Assembly (NCBI GenBank): GCA_028713595.1
Contig: JAQTNZ010000168.1
Span: 1-6,202 of the forward strand
Length of the DNA: 6,202 nucleotides
Origin: Methylovulum sp.
GTDB taxonomy: Bacteria; Pseudomonadota; Gammaproteobacteria; Methylococcales; Methylomonadaceae
Direction of reading: 5' to 3'
In this document: positions 5,965 through 6,202 of the stretch, piece by piece
Layout of the letters: the number at the start of each line of letters is the position of its first letter
Numbering within the stretch: position 1 is the first letter of the stretch
Program-made: the position numbers and the translations under genes
Notes under the pieces: model-generated
What the model was told of the DNA's origin: nothing
Seen by the model: only the letters and a program-made list of their open reading frames with translations
Databases searched by the model: none

Positions 5965-6202
5965 TCACTTCATCATTTGCTTTTTGAAAATCGTATCCAG
6001 TTTACGGTTGGTCTGAGTGTTGTCAGCACCCGTACTGTCAAGCACCTGCCTGGAAGGGACGATCACGGCTGGCGGGTTTTTTGTGGCGGACACGGCATCG
6101 GGGGTGGCAATCACCCTATCACTACCAGGAGGGCAAGCATCAGAACGGAAAAATGAGCCGTAACTGGTGTCTTTATCAAAATCATCCCACACATACAGCG
6201 GA
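5965..6202 (-). CDS. Hypothetical protein, C-terminal part, cut by the right window edge
   Basis: An open frame enters from the right edge and ends at TGA 5967-5965, giving 78 or more residues. A GTG at 6192 could be read as a start, but the frame continues without a stop to the edge, and the residues before it (PLY) run on naturally, so the true start is probably outside the window. The visible part is hydrophilic, rich in Ser, Pro, Asp and Thr, with one Cys in DACPPGSD, an aromatic/acidic VWDDFDKD stretch at its start, and a lysine-rich end (IFKKQMMK). It has no membrane segment and no motif I recognise. It could be the mature part of a secreted or periplasmic protein encoded with the lipoprotein 58 bases downstream; that is inference. 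No competing long frame covers the same bases. Confidence 0.55.
   Translation of the reverse strand, partial: PLYVWDDFDKDTSYGSFFRSDACPPGSDRVIATPDAVSATKNPPAVIVPSRQVLDSTGADNTQTNRKLDTIFKKQMMK

Noticed and set aside
1..6202. Search by eye for CRISPR repeats, insertion-sequence ends, tRNA or rRNA genes and attachment sites.
   Set aside because: No regularly spaced DNA repeats, transposase motifs, cloverleaf-like stretches or flanking direct repeats were seen; the only strong periodicity is the protein-level TPR array.

Overview
This window looks like a piece of a gammaproteobacterial chromosome of moderate GC content. The evidence is a proteobacterial-type glutamate-cysteine ligase (GshA), an assimilatory adenylyl-sulfate reductase of the iron-sulfur type, a SEC-C/TPR/glycosyltransferase-like protein and a Lol-type lipoprotein. 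Together these recall environmental Gammaproteobacteria such as methanotrophs of the order Methylococcales. That placement is inference from gene character and was not checked against any database.

Layout, left to right. Bases 2-1141 (+) hold the C-terminal roughly 70 % of gshA, cut by the left edge. Three bases later comes cysH (1145-1873, +), an APS reductase. Sulfate reduction towards cysteine is therefore placed beside the first enzyme that uses cysteine for glutathione. After an 89-base gap come a multi-pass acyltransferase-like membrane protein (about 1963-3021, +) and, 18 bases on, a 560-residue protein with an N-terminal SEC-C zinc motif, about six TPRs and a GT9-like C-terminal domain (3040-4722, +). 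These two may form a glycan or protein modification pair. An AT-rich gap (4723-4851) with a possible promoter and a 9-bp inverted repeat leads into a Uma2-family PD-(D/E)XK protein (4852-5442, +), whose start is fixed by a good ribosome binding site.

The right end is on the other strand. A hairpin at 5441-5467 separates the Uma2 gene from a convergent PEGA-like lipoprotein gene (5499-5906, -). Upstream of that lies the C-terminal part of an unrecognised protein (5965-6202, -) that runs off the right edge. The two minus-strand genes are 58 bases apart and may be co-transcribed.

I found no RNA gene, CRISPR array, insertion sequence or clear mobile-element border. No complete new system is evident. 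The least ordinary items are the SEC-C/TPR/glycosyltransferase fusion with its acyltransferase neighbour, the apparent loss of a conserved histidine in that acyltransferase, the leader inverted repeat before uma2, and the two poorly characterised minus-strand genes.
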